NCBI GenBank assembly: GCA_000745135.1
Contig: JQNH01000001.1
Coordinates: 62,001-126,000, forward strand
Length of the DNA stretch: 64,000 nucleotides
From: Rhizobiales bacterium YIM 77505
GTDB taxonomy: Bacteria > Pseudomonadota > Alphaproteobacteria > Rhizobiales > Beijerinckiaceae
Reading direction: 5' to 3'
In this document: positions 28,601 to 36,261 of the stretch, piece after piece
Layout of the letters: every line of letters starts with the position of its first letter
How positions within the stretch are numbered: the stretch's first letter is position 1
The notes under the pieces: generated by a model
The model's input: only the letters and a program-made list of their open reading frames with translations
Told to the model about the DNA's origin: nothing
Databases searched by the model: none
Position numbers and translations under genes: made by a program

Positions 28601-29322
28601 AGCTCGAGGAGGCGCTTGCGGATCGCGGCCGCGTGGGCGTTGATCTCCTCCTCCTTGCCGGTGAGGAGGTCCTCGAGGCTGATGGCCACCAGCACGCCGT
28701 TGATCGGCTGGCGCGGCCGGTTCTCCTTCAACAGGTCGAGGAAGGCGAGCCAGCTCTCGCGGTCCCCGCGGGGGTCGGAGTCCTGGGTGGTGTAGCGCCC
28801 GGCGGTGTCGATCAGCACCGCATCCTCGGTGAACCACCAATCGCAGTAGCGGGTGCCGCCGATCCCTGCGACCGCCTCCGGCGAGGCGCCGCGGGTGAGC
28901 GGAAACTTGAGCCCCGAATTGACGAGCGCCGTGGTCTTGCCGGAGCCCGGCGGCCCGATGATGACGTACCAGGGCAGCTCGTAAAGATAGTCTCCCTTGC
29001 CGCCACGCGCCCGCTTCAAGGTAGCGAGCGCGTCCCGCATGGTCTCCTGCAGGACGAGGGCGTCGCTTCCTTCCTCCTCGTCGTCGCCGGCGATGCCGCT
29101 CTCGAGCGCGGCGGCCGCCCTGCGTCGCCTGATGATGTCGTAGGCCACAGCGCCGGCCGCGATCAGCACGATGAGGACGATGACCCCGACCCGCTCCCAC
29201 GTTCCGTCGAGAGGGCGCATGTCGCCGATCGCGAGGAGGGGCCCTGCGATCCAGACGAGAGCGGCGAGCGCGAGGACGCCGAGCGCGGTGACGATGGGGC
29301 GGAGAGCGAGCGCGGCCTTCAT
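25657..29322 (-). CDS. tssM: T6SS membrane complex subunit TssM (IcmF)
   Basis: A 1221-residue IcmF-family protein, the scaffold of the T6SS envelope-spanning complex. Two membrane helices lie at about 9-31 and 45-62, and a third at about 445-465 (AAYGGLAVLSLAAIAAWWV). Between the second and third is a cytoplasmic NTPase-like domain with an intact Walker A (IIGPPGSGKTTALVNSG). The large periplasmic part follows, ending in a TssM C-terminal beta domain. It normally contacts the lipoprotein TssJ, for which no gene is seen here. It lies 19 nt after tssL. Confidence 0.97.
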   Translation of the reverse strand: MKAALALRPIVTALGVLALAALVWIAGPLLAIGDMRPLDGTWERVGVIVLIVLIAAGAVAYDIIRRRRAAAALESGIAGDDEEEGSDALVLQETMRDALATLKRARGGKGDYLYELPWYVIIGPPGSGKTTALVNSGLKFPLTRGASPEAVAGIGGTRYCDWWFTEDAVLIDTAGRYTTQDSDPRGDRESWLAFLDLLKENRPRQPINGVLVAISLEDLLTGKEEEINAHAAAIRKRLLELHDRLKVDFPVYAVFTKADLVAGFMEFFGHLSEADRRMVWGHTFQTADKTRNMIGEAPAEFDALIERLNEQLADKLQDEPTPTSRAILFGFPSQMAAVKKPVIDFLNRVFEPTRYHSNATLRGFYFTSGTQQGTPIDQLIGALSKSFGVEELGASGYSGLGKSFFLTDLLKKVVIGEAGWVSTNRAAVRRAAVLKAAAYGGLAVLSLAAIAAWWVSYSRNSALIAQTNTALAEYRTLAAPALREVVIADRDFAKVLPLLHKLRHMPTGYATREEPTPIAATAGLSQRERLQSASETAYQAGLERLFRARLILRLEEQLEANRANPSFLYEALKVYLMIGGRARLDRDLVVAWMRRDWAENLYPGAANARGREALEEHLLAMLDLEQGREPAIGLNGPLIEEVQRTLARLSVAERAYELLKSQARGATHRDWVASSRGGPDARLVFEATGGEDLDTVRVPYFFTYEGFHESFIDRLADIGEEIHRERWVLGEAGEQAAVQAQYGTLFADLLKLYTRDFVEAWRRALARLKLKPLTTDKPRYVALSAASAATSPIKQLLESIRDETRLTRERPKPKEPPGGRAADGQAAAAGRMAGVAIEEAGRVSSAAGRVSSAIKSGTAAAGRLQQATGENRTDSPQAPPIGGSLPGEAPGANIETLFKHFHVVVEGEGGRKAIDVILNDLNEIHQSLLVAANYPAQAQAANNALVTQVASLRANAGRFPAPFNDMLRNAAGEFEGDATGASVAQLAQALGDQVTRVCQQIVTNRYPFMRGSDREVPIGDFGRLFGPNGIMDKFFQQHLAPLVDQSKKVWTWRLDSRLARSLSPGTLREFQRAAEIRDAFFPTGGVVPSVGMTVTPLTLSADAASARFEINGQAVNSQQGVNAPMSLQWPGSGVGRTAITLMSAGGGFFGGPPQQLGVLEQQGAWSLFRMLDRASLLKQGDGMVASFVVGGREVSYQFTFNSVINPLTLPALREFRCPAGI

Positions 29323-29341
29323 GGGCGTGTCTCTCCCTGTT

Positions 29342-30832
29342 TCAAGCCGCGCAGGCCCGCTCGGCGCCGGTCCGCGGGATCAGGATCTCGACCCGGCGGT
29401 TCCTGGCGCGCCCCTCGGCGCTGTCGTTCGGCGCGAGCGGCGCGTCGGCGCCCTTGCCCTCGATCTCGACCCGGTCGGGGTTGGACAGGCCCTGCTTCAC
29501 CAGGACCGACACCGCCCTGGCCCGTTCCACGGACAGGTGGAAGTTCGACGGGAAGCGCGCGGTGCGGATCGGCGCGGCATCGGTATGGCCGATGATCCGG
29601 ATGGGGCCGGGCTCGTTCTCGAGGATCCGCGTGAGACGCTGGAGGATGGCCTTGAAATCGTCCTTCACCGTCGCATCGCCGGAGCCGAAGAGGACGAGGT
29701 TCGCCACCCGAATGATGACGGTGCTCGCGGTCTCCTCCACGGTGATGGTCTTCGCGGCGACCTCCCTCGCGAAGGCGGACTGGATGCACTGGGCCTGCGT
29801 CGACTTCGGCGGCGGGGGCGGCGGAGGCGCGAAGACCCGGCGCTGGATGCTGACCTCGCCGCTCGGATGGACGGCGAGCAAGGCGGACGCCGCGGCTTCC
29901 GCGCCGCTCCCCAAGAGCGCCCGCAAGATGAGGTAGAGCGCGAGCAGCGAAACCCCCACGATCGAGGCCACGGCCCAGACCGGAACCTGCGCGCGCCCGC
30001 TGTCGGCGGCGAGGATCTGCCCCTGCCACCGCGGCGACACCTCGCGATGGGGGCTGCGCACCCGGCGCAGCACCTCGTAGAGGTTGCGCTGGATCTGCTG
30101 AAGCATGGCCGCGCCGCCGGCCGAGGTGCGGTGGATGCCTTGGAAGCCGAGCGCAAGACAGGCGTGCATCAGCTCGAGCAGGTCGTAGTTGCCGGACGGG
30201 TCGATCTTGGCGCGGTCGAGCTCCTCGAAGAAGCGGACGCCGCCGATGCGCTCGCCGAAGAAGCGGCTGAGCATGCTGTACTGCGTCCAGACGTGCCGGT
30301 CTTCGCCGGGCAGGTTCTGCACGATGTCGTCGGCGGTGGCGCAGAGCACGTATTTGGCGATCCATGCCTTGTTCTCCGGCACGCCGGCCGCCCGCACCTC
30401 CTTCTCGAAATCGTCGATCGCCGCCGCGACCTGCTCCATGAGATGGGCGAAGGAGGCCCGGGTGAGGGCCGCTCTCAGTCGTCCGAGGAGCAAAAGGAGC
30501 GGTCCGGCCGCTCGCATGATGGGGTTCGCGTTCGGCGCGACGGGCACATCGCGCTTGAGCACCATGGCCCGAGCAGGAGGGGGCTGCGGCGGGGGCGGCG
30601 AAGGCTGAACGGACGCGACCCACTCGTCTCCGGTGGGCTGCGGCGGGAGGGGGGCGGCGGCAGGCGCCGCGTGGCCCGGTTGAGCAGGCGGCGTGATCGG
30701 GGGCGGTTGAGAGGGAAGGGGCGCGGACCCCGGCGCTGGCGACCCAGGCTGCGGCGCCGGACGGCGGCCCGCCGGATTGGGGCGGATGATCGTCCGGTCG
30801 CCGCGGCCGAAGGGGTCGTTCGCGTTCGTCAT
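29342..30832 (-). CDS. tssL: T6SS membrane complex subunit TssL with C-terminal OmpA-like domain
   Basis: A 496-residue extended TssL (DotU/IcmH). It has a Pro-rich disordered N-terminus (about 15-95), the cytoplasmic DotU domain (about 100-310, including NKAWIAKYVLCATADDIVQNLPG), one membrane helix near 325-345 and a periplasmic OmpA/MotB-like domain at the C-terminus (LVLFGSGDATVKDD, IRIIGHTDAAPIRTA, NRRVEILIPR). The last domain should bind peptidoglycan and anchor the complex in the wall. The ATG at 30832 overlaps the tssK stop by 4 nt. A start eight codons further up is less likely. Confidence 0.96.
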   Translation of the reverse strand: MTNANDPFGRGDRTIIRPNPAGRRPAPQPGSPAPGSAPLPSQPPPITPPAQPGHAAPAAAPLPPQPTGDEWVASVQPSPPPPQPPPARAMVLKRDVPVAPNANPIMRAAGPLLLLLGRLRAALTRASFAHLMEQVAAAIDDFEKEVRAAGVPENKAWIAKYVLCATADDIVQNLPGEDRHVWTQYSMLSRFFGERIGGVRFFEELDRAKIDPSGNYDLLELMHACLALGFQGIHRTSAGGAAMLQQIQRNLYEVLRRVRSPHREVSPRWQGQILAADSGRAQVPVWAVASIVGVSLLALYLILRALLGSGAEAAASALLAVHPSGEVSIQRRVFAPPPPPPPKSTQAQCIQSAFAREVAAKTITVEETASTVIIRVANLVLFGSGDATVKDDFKAILQRLTRILENEPGPIRIIGHTDAAPIRTARFPSNFHLSVERARAVSVLVKQGLSNPDRVEIEGKGADAPLAPNDSAEGRARNRRVEILIPRTGAERACAA

Positions 30833-32166
30833 CGCCGACCTTCGAGGATCGCCCACAGCTCAAGCTCGAGCTCGGGCCAGTCTCCTGAGAAGTGCATGCC
30901 GATCGAGCTGGCCGTCGAGAATTCGGGCCACAGGGGCGATTGCCGGTCGAGGAAGAAGTAGACGTGGTCCGTGATGGCACGGATCTGCGGCGGCGGCGTC
31001 GGCAGATGGATCAGGTTCACACCGGGCAGATGGGCGTGAACGATCTCGTTCATCTTGGTGTTCGGCCCGACCTTGAAGAGGTGCGGGAACTGGTTCTGGA
31101 TCTCCGTCAGCGGCCGGCGCGCCGAGACCTCGAGCACGAGAGTGCCGTTGCGGATGAGGTTGCGGTCGCGGATCGGAGAGATGAAGGCGTTTTGCGCCCG
31201 CTCGATGATCTCGAGACGGATCGCGCGTCGGCCGAGATGCGCGCTCAAGAAATCCTGAATGTCGCGCAACAGCGGCGCGAAGGTGTCTTCCAGATTATCG
31301 TGATCGTAGAGCGGGTAGTTGCGCGCCCGCCGCTCGGCGGTGGCGAAGGTCGCAAGCTCGCCGGCGATGCGCAGGAACTCCTCGTAGAGCCGCTCCGGAT
31401 GCACATAGCGCGAGCGGCGGAAATGCTTGAGCACCGGGATGTGACGGTTGAGGAGTTGCAGGACGAAGTAGTCGGCGCTCTGCAGGCCGCCGCCGGCGGT
31501 GGGGTCGGCGGCGTAGCGGGCGAGCTCCTCGAGCTTGTTGTCGATCCAGCCGATGACCCGGTCGATCCAGCCGTCGACGACCGGGTGGGCGGCGCAGGAC
31601 AGGATCGGCGGGGCGAACTTCTCGTCGAAGACGATGGTCCGGTCGCGGACCTCGACGATGCGGGCGATGGCAAGCCCCACATAGCCGGGCTTCGCCGTCT
31701 TGCGGATCTCGTAGGAGAGCCGGGGATGGGCGACGTCGATCTCCTCCTCGATGCGCAGGGGCGAGGTCGAGTCGATCAGCATCTCGGTGCCGGGCACGAA
31801 GCGGCTGGCCGAGTCCGCCTCGCCGTCCTCCACCTCGCGCGTGTTGGGCGAGGCGAGCGGCAGCATGAGCCAGAGGAGCTGCTTCGCTGCGGTGTCGGGG
31901 ACCTCGATCGGCGGGGGCGCGGGGCTGTCGTCGGGGATGCTGAACGGCGTGCCGTCCGGCATCACCCCGGCGGCGCGGCGCAGGCCGAAGCGGCTTTGCT
32001 GCGCGAGGTCCCGGTCGATCTCCAGAGCCGAGAAGCCCCAAGGATAGGGTGTGATGTGCCGGACGCGGGCCTCGACCAGGTTCTCAAGATAACGGTCGCT
32101 CTGCTGCAGGTGATGGGGCCTGAGGAACAGGCCCTCCGACCAGACGACCTTGCTGTACCAGGACAT
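30829..32166 (-). CDS. tssK: T6SS baseplate subunit TssK
   Basis: A 445-residue TssK, the adaptor that joins the baseplate to the TssL-TssM membrane complex. The family opening is clear (MSWYSKVVWSEGLFLRPHHLQQSDRYLE), as are YPLYDHDNLEDTFAPLLRDI and the C-terminal DHVYFFLDRQSPLWPEF that contacts the membrane complex. It is the first gene of the minus-strand run tssK-tssL-tssM-tagF-pppA-ppkA. A promoter-like sequence lies 31-59 nt upstream. The next gene upstream is a divergent effector gene, so tssK is cut off from the FHA gene that commonly precedes it. Confidence 0.97.
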   Translation of the reverse strand: MSWYSKVVWSEGLFLRPHHLQQSDRYLENLVEARVRHITPYPWGFSALEIDRDLAQQSRFGLRRAAGVMPDGTPFSIPDDSPAPPPIEVPDTAAKQLLWLMLPLASPNTREVEDGEADSASRFVPGTEMLIDSTSPLRIEEEIDVAHPRLSYEIRKTAKPGYVGLAIARIVEVRDRTIVFDEKFAPPILSCAAHPVVDGWIDRVIGWIDNKLEELARYAADPTAGGGLQSADYFVLQLLNRHIPVLKHFRRSRYVHPERLYEEFLRIAGELATFATAERRARNYPLYDHDNLEDTFAPLLRDIQDFLSAHLGRRAIRLEIIERAQNAFISPIRDRNLIRNGTLVLEVSARRPLTEIQNQFPHLFKVGPNTKMNEIVHAHLPGVNLIHLPTPPPQIRAITDHVYFFLDRQSPLWPEFSTASSIGMHFSGDWPELELELWAILEGRR

Positions 32167-32196
32167 CCATTACTCTCGCCGGTCCACCCGCCGATA

Positions 32197-32225
32197 GTTA
32201 TAAACGCGGCGGCAACTTCCGTCAT
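32197..32225 (-). promoter_or_regulatory. probable promoter of the tssK operon
   Basis: On the minus strand ATGACG (plus 32220-32225) and TATAAC (plus 32197-32202) are spaced by 17 bp, matching sigma-70 consensus at four and five positions. It sits 31 nt upstream of the tssK ATG in the gap before the divergent effector gene. Confidence 0.55.
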
Positions 32226-32331
32226 CTCTGGCCTGACGTTGTTGTCCGGTCGGTGAGGTGCCGCACTTGCCGGCTCCGTTCTTGAGGCGAAGAATAACGC
32301 CATCGACGCCTTTTCCGTCGGGGCGGCTCGC

Positions 32332-33912
32332 GTGCGCTTCTCGCCTGACATCCTGGTCCTGCGCGGCCTTGCCGATACCCTGCTCATCGGCCCGCGGGCG
32401 GCGTTCGGGGAGGGCGCCCGCCACGCGCTCGACAGCGACGAGGAGATCCGGCGGCGGCTCAAGCAGATGCTCAGCGATCCGGGGGATGCTGCGCTGCTCA
32501 GATCCTTCTGGATGAGGTGGCGCATCGGCGGCGACGGCATCGCCTATGCCAACAACCGGATGCTTGTGGACCGGGTGGCGGCGGCTGCTCGCTGCGGGCG
32601 CCTCGCCGTGCTGGTCGCTCCAAACGCAGATCTCAAATATGTCGAGCGCCCCGACCCCCAGCGGGCGCATCAGAAGCTCGCCGGCTTCACGCCGCGTGCC
32701 GCGCTCGCGCCGGGCGCCGCGTCGAGTCGCACCGGGCGGCCTGCCCCGGTGCATCATCCCGGCCGCTTCGTGGCCATGGCGACGCAGCGGCTCGCGCCCG
32801 TCTCGGTCGGCCGCACAGCGGCGAGCCCGGGGCTAGCGCAGGCGCTGCGCGTCGACGCCATGTCGCTGGAGGAGCGCATCGCCGAGGTGCTCCACCGGAC
32901 CTTGCCCCGCCTTCCCGCCGACATGCGCGGCGAGTTCGAGGCGCTGCTTGACCCGGCGGCCATCGGCATGACGGTGGCGGTGCTCGCGGTGTGGGCCGGT
33001 TCGCATGTCTTCGGTGTCGGCTTCGTCGTCGACGCGGTGCTGCTCGGGGCCGGCCTGTTCTTCATGGGCCAGGCGATCATGGAGGCGGTCGAGACCATCC
33101 GCCTCTTCCTGGCGCGCGTGCTTCATGCGAAGACCGAGGACGATCTCGACGCCGCCGCGGCGCTCCTCGCGCTGGCGATCGCCGCCATCGGCGTGAGGAC
33201 CTTCGTCAATGCCATCACCCGGGGCGCCGGCCGCGTGGCGGGAGGCGGCAAGACGAGGGGCAAGCTCCCCCGGCGGGATCATGCGCCCGCCAAGCCGTCG
33301 CCGAAGCCGCAACCTAAACCGCCAGCCGAGAAGCCGCCGCCTGCGTCAAAAGAGACGAGCATCGGATCCGGCGAGCCGGGGATCGGGCTTCGGCCTGCTG
33401 AGAAGCCGAAGCCGCCAGCTAATTCAAATGCTGCGCAAGCGCCCCCCGCCCGCGATAAGGCACTAAATGGCGCCGGCAAGACTGCTGGCCCTCAAGTTTC
33501 GAAAGCCGACAGCTCAGAAGGAGCCGCGACAAAGGGCGGTTCACCGCCCCCGAAAACGTACGATCGGCCGCCCGCAGGCTCGATGACCAACGAAGAGGCG
33601 CGGCAATGGTATCACACGCATGAAGACCTCATCCCGCAGATCATCGACAAGAGCGCCGACCTTGAAACGCAAGCGAAGCAGGCCCACGCATTTCGGAACG
33701 AAATTCGTACTGCGGCACGTGACGCTATGACGGACAGGGCTACGGCCGAGCATCTTCATCGAACGCGCCCCAACAAGTCTTGGGAGCAAATCGTTTCGGA
33801 GAAGCGTGCGCAGGGCCTCGATGGTGACGAGCTCTGGCGATCCATCATCGAAAGCTCTCAAAAATCTAATCCAGAAGTGGACGCTCGCTTAGGAATCAAG
33901 AGGCAAAAATGA
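32332..33912 (+). CDS. probable T6SS effector with DUF6861-like core and variable C-terminal toxin domain
   Basis: A 526-residue protein with GTG start; no ATG is available before an in-frame stop. An N-terminal region (about 1-195) is followed by a hydrophobic, glycine-rich helical segment (about 205-300, AIGMTVAVLAVWAGSHVFGVG and following) resembling the DUF6861 core of T6SS-linked polymorphic toxins. A Pro/Lys-rich linker (about 305-412) leads to a charged, helical tip (about 415-526) starting MTNEEARQWYHTHEDLIP and ending in SSQKSNPEVDARLG. Such linker-plus-tip layout is typical of toxins. The tip's activity is unknown to me. It is encoded opposite to its neighbours inside the T6SS cluster and overlaps a small immunity-like gene by 4 nt. 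GC falls clearly over the 3' part. Confidence 0.75.
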   Translation: MRFSPDILVLRGLADTLLIGPRAAFGEGARHALDSDEEIRRRLKQMLSDPGDAALLRSFWMRWRIGGDGIAYANNRMLVDRVAAAARCGRLAVLVAPNADLKYVERPDPQRAHQKLAGFTPRAALAPGAASSRTGRPAPVHHPGRFVAMATQRLAPVSVGRTAASPGLAQALRVDAMSLEERIAEVLHRTLPRLPADMRGEFEALLDPAAIGMTVAVLAVWAGSHVFGVGFVVDAVLLGAGLFFMGQAIMEAVETIRLFLARVLHAKTEDDLDAAAALLALAIAAIGVRTFVNAITRGAGRVAGGGKTRGKLPRRDHAPAKPSPKPQPKPPAEKPPPASKETSIGSGEPGIGLRPAEKPKPPANSNAAQAPPARDKALNGAGKTAGPQVSKADSSEGAATKGGSPPPKTYDRPPAGSMTNEEARQWYHTHEDLIPQIIDKSADLETQAKQAHAFRNEIRTAARDAMTDRATAEHLHRTRPNKSWEQIVSEKRAQGLDGDELWRSIIESSQKSNPEVDARLGIKRQK

Positions 33913-34205
33913 AAGTTGCGGCGCCAAAAGTCGTAGAAGGGGGCATCAAGCTAGACCTCTTCCCCATTACGACGGATAAGCAATTCATACGGGTGTCAGA
34001 AATCCTCATGGAGGCTTTCCAGGCCACCGTTGTTAATAAGGTGGATGGACCTGATGCAAGAATATGGACCTTGAGGATCAACGGGGTTGAAGTCGAGCTC
34101 AATCACTACTCATCAGTAGGTAATTGGTTATTCACCTCGGACCCAGACGGTGACGAGCTCCTCAATAGGGTTCGCGAGCACTTGAACAACCTTCTTTCCG
34201 ACTAA
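33909..34205 (+). CDS. probable immunity protein for the upstream effector
   Basis: A 98-residue soluble protein of no family I recognise. Its ATG overlaps the effector stop (ATGA), a coupling typical of toxin-immunity pairs that ensures the antidote is made with the toxin. Two 60-nt stretches I counted (33961-34080) are 47-48% GC, far below the surrounding genes, and codons such as AAT, AAA, ATA and TTA that are rare elsewhere in the window are common. This points to acquisition of the toxin tip and immunity gene as a cassette. Function is inferred from position alone. Confidence 0.65.
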   Translation: MKVAAPKVVEGGIKLDLFPITTDKQFIRVSEILMEAFQATVVNKVDGPDARIWTLRINGVEVELNHYSSVGNWLFTSDPDGDELLNRVREHLNNLLSD

Positions 34206-34207
34206 AA

Positions 34208-35614
34208 TTACCGTCCGCCTCCCCCACCCCTGTCATAACACTCCGCAAAGAACAGCATGAACGCGTCCACCATGCCGTCGTCGTGGGGGGCGGTGAGGCC
34301 TTGCCAGCGGGCCACATAGGTGTCCCAGAGCTTGGCCTTGCGCGAGCCGATGAGGGCGCCGAGGCCGCCGGTGTCGGTCGTCTCCTCGATCGCCTGCGGG
34401 TCGAGGTCTTCCACCAGCATGCGCAGGGCGTGCTGCATGGCGGAATAGGTCTTCACCTGATGCACCTTCAGGTCCTTGAAGGCCTGCTCGATGGCGCGGC
34501 GGGCGTCGAGATAGCCGCTCGCCGGAGGGCCGAACATGATGCGCAGCGCGTCCTCGGGGGTCGGCGAGAATTTCAACGGATTGTTGTCGAGGGCCTGGAT
34601 GGTGGTCTGGTTGGTGCTGCGCGCCATGCGCTTCGACTCGGCGCGGGCGGCGAGGAGCTGTTTCAGGTCCGTCACCACGAGGCGCATGAGCGCGCCAAGC
34701 TCCTCCGCGAGCTCCCGGGGGTCTTGGTCGGCAAGATAATCCTCCGGGAGGCCGGCGCCCTTGGCAAAACGGCGCAGGATTTCGCTCGCGTCCGGCGCTG
34801 CGGCCTCGGCCCGGGCGTGTGCCGCCGGCCGCGCCAGCTCCGCGCTTCGGTCAGGCCCCTGTGACGGAGAGGGGATGTCGGGCAGCGGATCGAAACGCGG
34901 CAGCGCCGGCTCTGCGTCCGTCGCGGTCCAGGGGTGTCCCGTCGCCTCGCCCGGGCTCGCGGGCCGCCGGGGTGTGGGCAAAGGGGGCTCGGGGGGAGCA
35001 GGAGGCACAGGTGCCGCCTTCGCCCAGGCCATGTCCTCCTCCGCCCCAGGAGGCGGCCGGCGGGGAGCGGGCGAGGGGGGAGGAACCGGATCGAGCGCAG
35101 GCCAGGGGCCCGCATCCGGCGGGGTGTCGACGGCCCAATCGAGAAAATCGGGCCTCACGGGTTTGAGCTGCTGGGGCGGGCGGAAATCCTTGGGCGAGGC
35201 CGGCGGCGCCACCTGGCCTGCCGGCGCCCACAGACCCTCGGGCGCGGCATAAGGCGCCGGCGTGGCGGCCGCGGCCGGCGTCTGCGCCGCCTCCTCGCCG
35301 TCCAGAGTCACCGCGATGATGTAGTGGCCGATATCCAGCCGGTCGCCGTGACGCAGCCGGTGCGGACCTTGCATGCGGCGGTCGCTGCCATTGAGGAAGG
35401 TGCCGTTCGTGGAAACATCGTGCAGCCAGTAGGCGCCGTCCCGGTAGCGAATCTCGCAGTGGCGGCCGGAGATGACCCGCGTCGGGTCGGGAAGGGTCCA
35501 GTCGAGATGCTGGTCGCGGCCGATGTCGATGCCGCGCTTGCCGGTCACGGTGACGCTCAAGGGGCCGCCGTCCGGCAGGCTCGTCTCGTTCACGATGGTG
35601 AGCGTGAGCGCCAT
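34208..35614 (-). CDS. tagH: FHA-domain T6SS regulator TagH (Fha1/ImpI-like)
   Basis: A 468-residue protein. The N-terminal FHA domain (about 1-100) binds phosphothreonine and shows GIDIGRDQHLDWTLPDP, ISGRHCEI and STNGTFLNG with the conserved Gly-Arg, Ser-x-x-His and Asn residues. A long Pro/Ala-rich linker (about 105-290) separates it from a C-terminal T6SS-specific domain (about 295-460, with ALRIMFGPPASGYLDARRAIEQAF). It is the expected PpkA substrate that licenses assembly. The ATG at 35614 is used because the FHA fold begins there; the Arg-rich upstream extension is not family-like. Its 3' end is 2 nt from the effector-immunity cassette. Confidence 0.93.
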   Translation of the reverse strand: MALTLTIVNETSLPDGGPLSVTVTGKRGIDIGRDQHLDWTLPDPTRVISGRHCEIRYRDGAYWLHDVSTNGTFLNGSDRRMQGPHRLRHGDRLDIGHYIIAVTLDGEEAAQTPAAAATPAPYAAPEGLWAPAGQVAPPASPKDFRPPQQLKPVRPDFLDWAVDTPPDAGPWPALDPVPPPSPAPRRPPPGAEEDMAWAKAAPVPPAPPEPPLPTPRRPASPGEATGHPWTATDAEPALPRFDPLPDIPSPSQGPDRSAELARPAAHARAEAAAPDASEILRRFAKGAGLPEDYLADQDPRELAEELGALMRLVVTDLKQLLAARAESKRMARSTNQTTIQALDNNPLKFSPTPEDALRIMFGPPASGYLDARRAIEQAFKDLKVHQVKTYSAMQHALRMLVEDLDPQAIEETTDTGGLGALIGSRKAKLWDTYVARWQGLTAPHDDGMVDAFMLFFAECYDRGGGGGR

Positions 35615-35693
35615 CGCCCTTGCCGGCCCCTCTCCTGTGCCATGAAAACCATCTGACCACGCCGCGGCGCGTTCGCAAAGGGCTTGCAGCGCC

Positions 35694-36254
35694 TCAGGCC
35701 CGCCCGGCAGGCTCGTCCGAGAGGAGTTGCAGCCCGCCCTCGAGACAGGCCTTGAGGCGGCTTGCGCGTTCCCTCGCGCCGACCCGCGCGAGCGCCGTGA
35801 GCACCGCGGCCCGGGCCGCCTTGGCGGTGAGGTGCGGCGGCGCGGGGACGGGATGGCCGCCATCGGTCATGCTGCCGCCCGACCATGCCGCCGCCAGCAC
35901 CGCCCAGGTCGCGGCGGAGCGCCGGTCGCCCTGCATCCCGAGGGCGAGCGCGGCGCGGCGGCGCCCCTCCTCCGGTTCGCGCACCCAGGCCTCGGCGGCG
36001 CTCAGCGCCGCCTCCTCCTCGCTCCCCGGATGGGGCAGGAGCCGCCGCAGGCATTGACAGGCCCACCACACGGCTTCGCGCCGCGGCAGGAGATAGGCGC
36101 AGAAGCTGATGGCGTCCTCCGGCGTCGGGCTCTCGCTCAGCCTTCGCGCGAAGGCGAGCGGCGCCTCGTCGTCTGGCGCCGCCTGGATGTCGTCGCGCGC
36201 CGTCGGAAACGCCTCGAAGACCTCGCGGGCAGTGGCGAAGCGCAGGCGGGACAT
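35694..36254 (-). CDS. DUF6931-like T6SS-associated protein
   Basis: A 186-residue, mostly helical cytoplasmic protein (MSRLRFATAREVFEAFPTARDD, AVWWACQCLRRLLPH, GRRRAALALGMQGDRRSAATWAVLAAAWSGGSM). It resembles the small DUF6931 family that accompanies FHA and vgrG genes in T6SS clusters. The function is unknown. It lies 7 nt downstream of vgrG and 79 nt upstream of tagH, all on the minus strand, so the three are probably one transcript. Confidence 0.75.
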   Translation of the reverse strand: MSRLRFATAREVFEAFPTARDDIQAAPDDEAPLAFARRLSESPTPEDAISFCAYLLPRREAVWWACQCLRRLLPHPGSEEEAALSAAEAWVREPEEGRRRAALALGMQGDRRSAATWAVLAAAWSGGSMTDGGHPVPAPPHLTAKAARAAVLTALARVGARERASRLKACLEGGLQLLSDEPAGRA

Positions 36255-36261
36255 GGCGGCC

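Noticed and set aside
32170-32757. Minus-strand frame upstream of tssK that might have been the missing TssJ
   Set aside because: It has no signal peptide or lipobox, is Arg-rich, and overlaps the effector gene and the tssK promoter region. I regard it as an antisense shadow.
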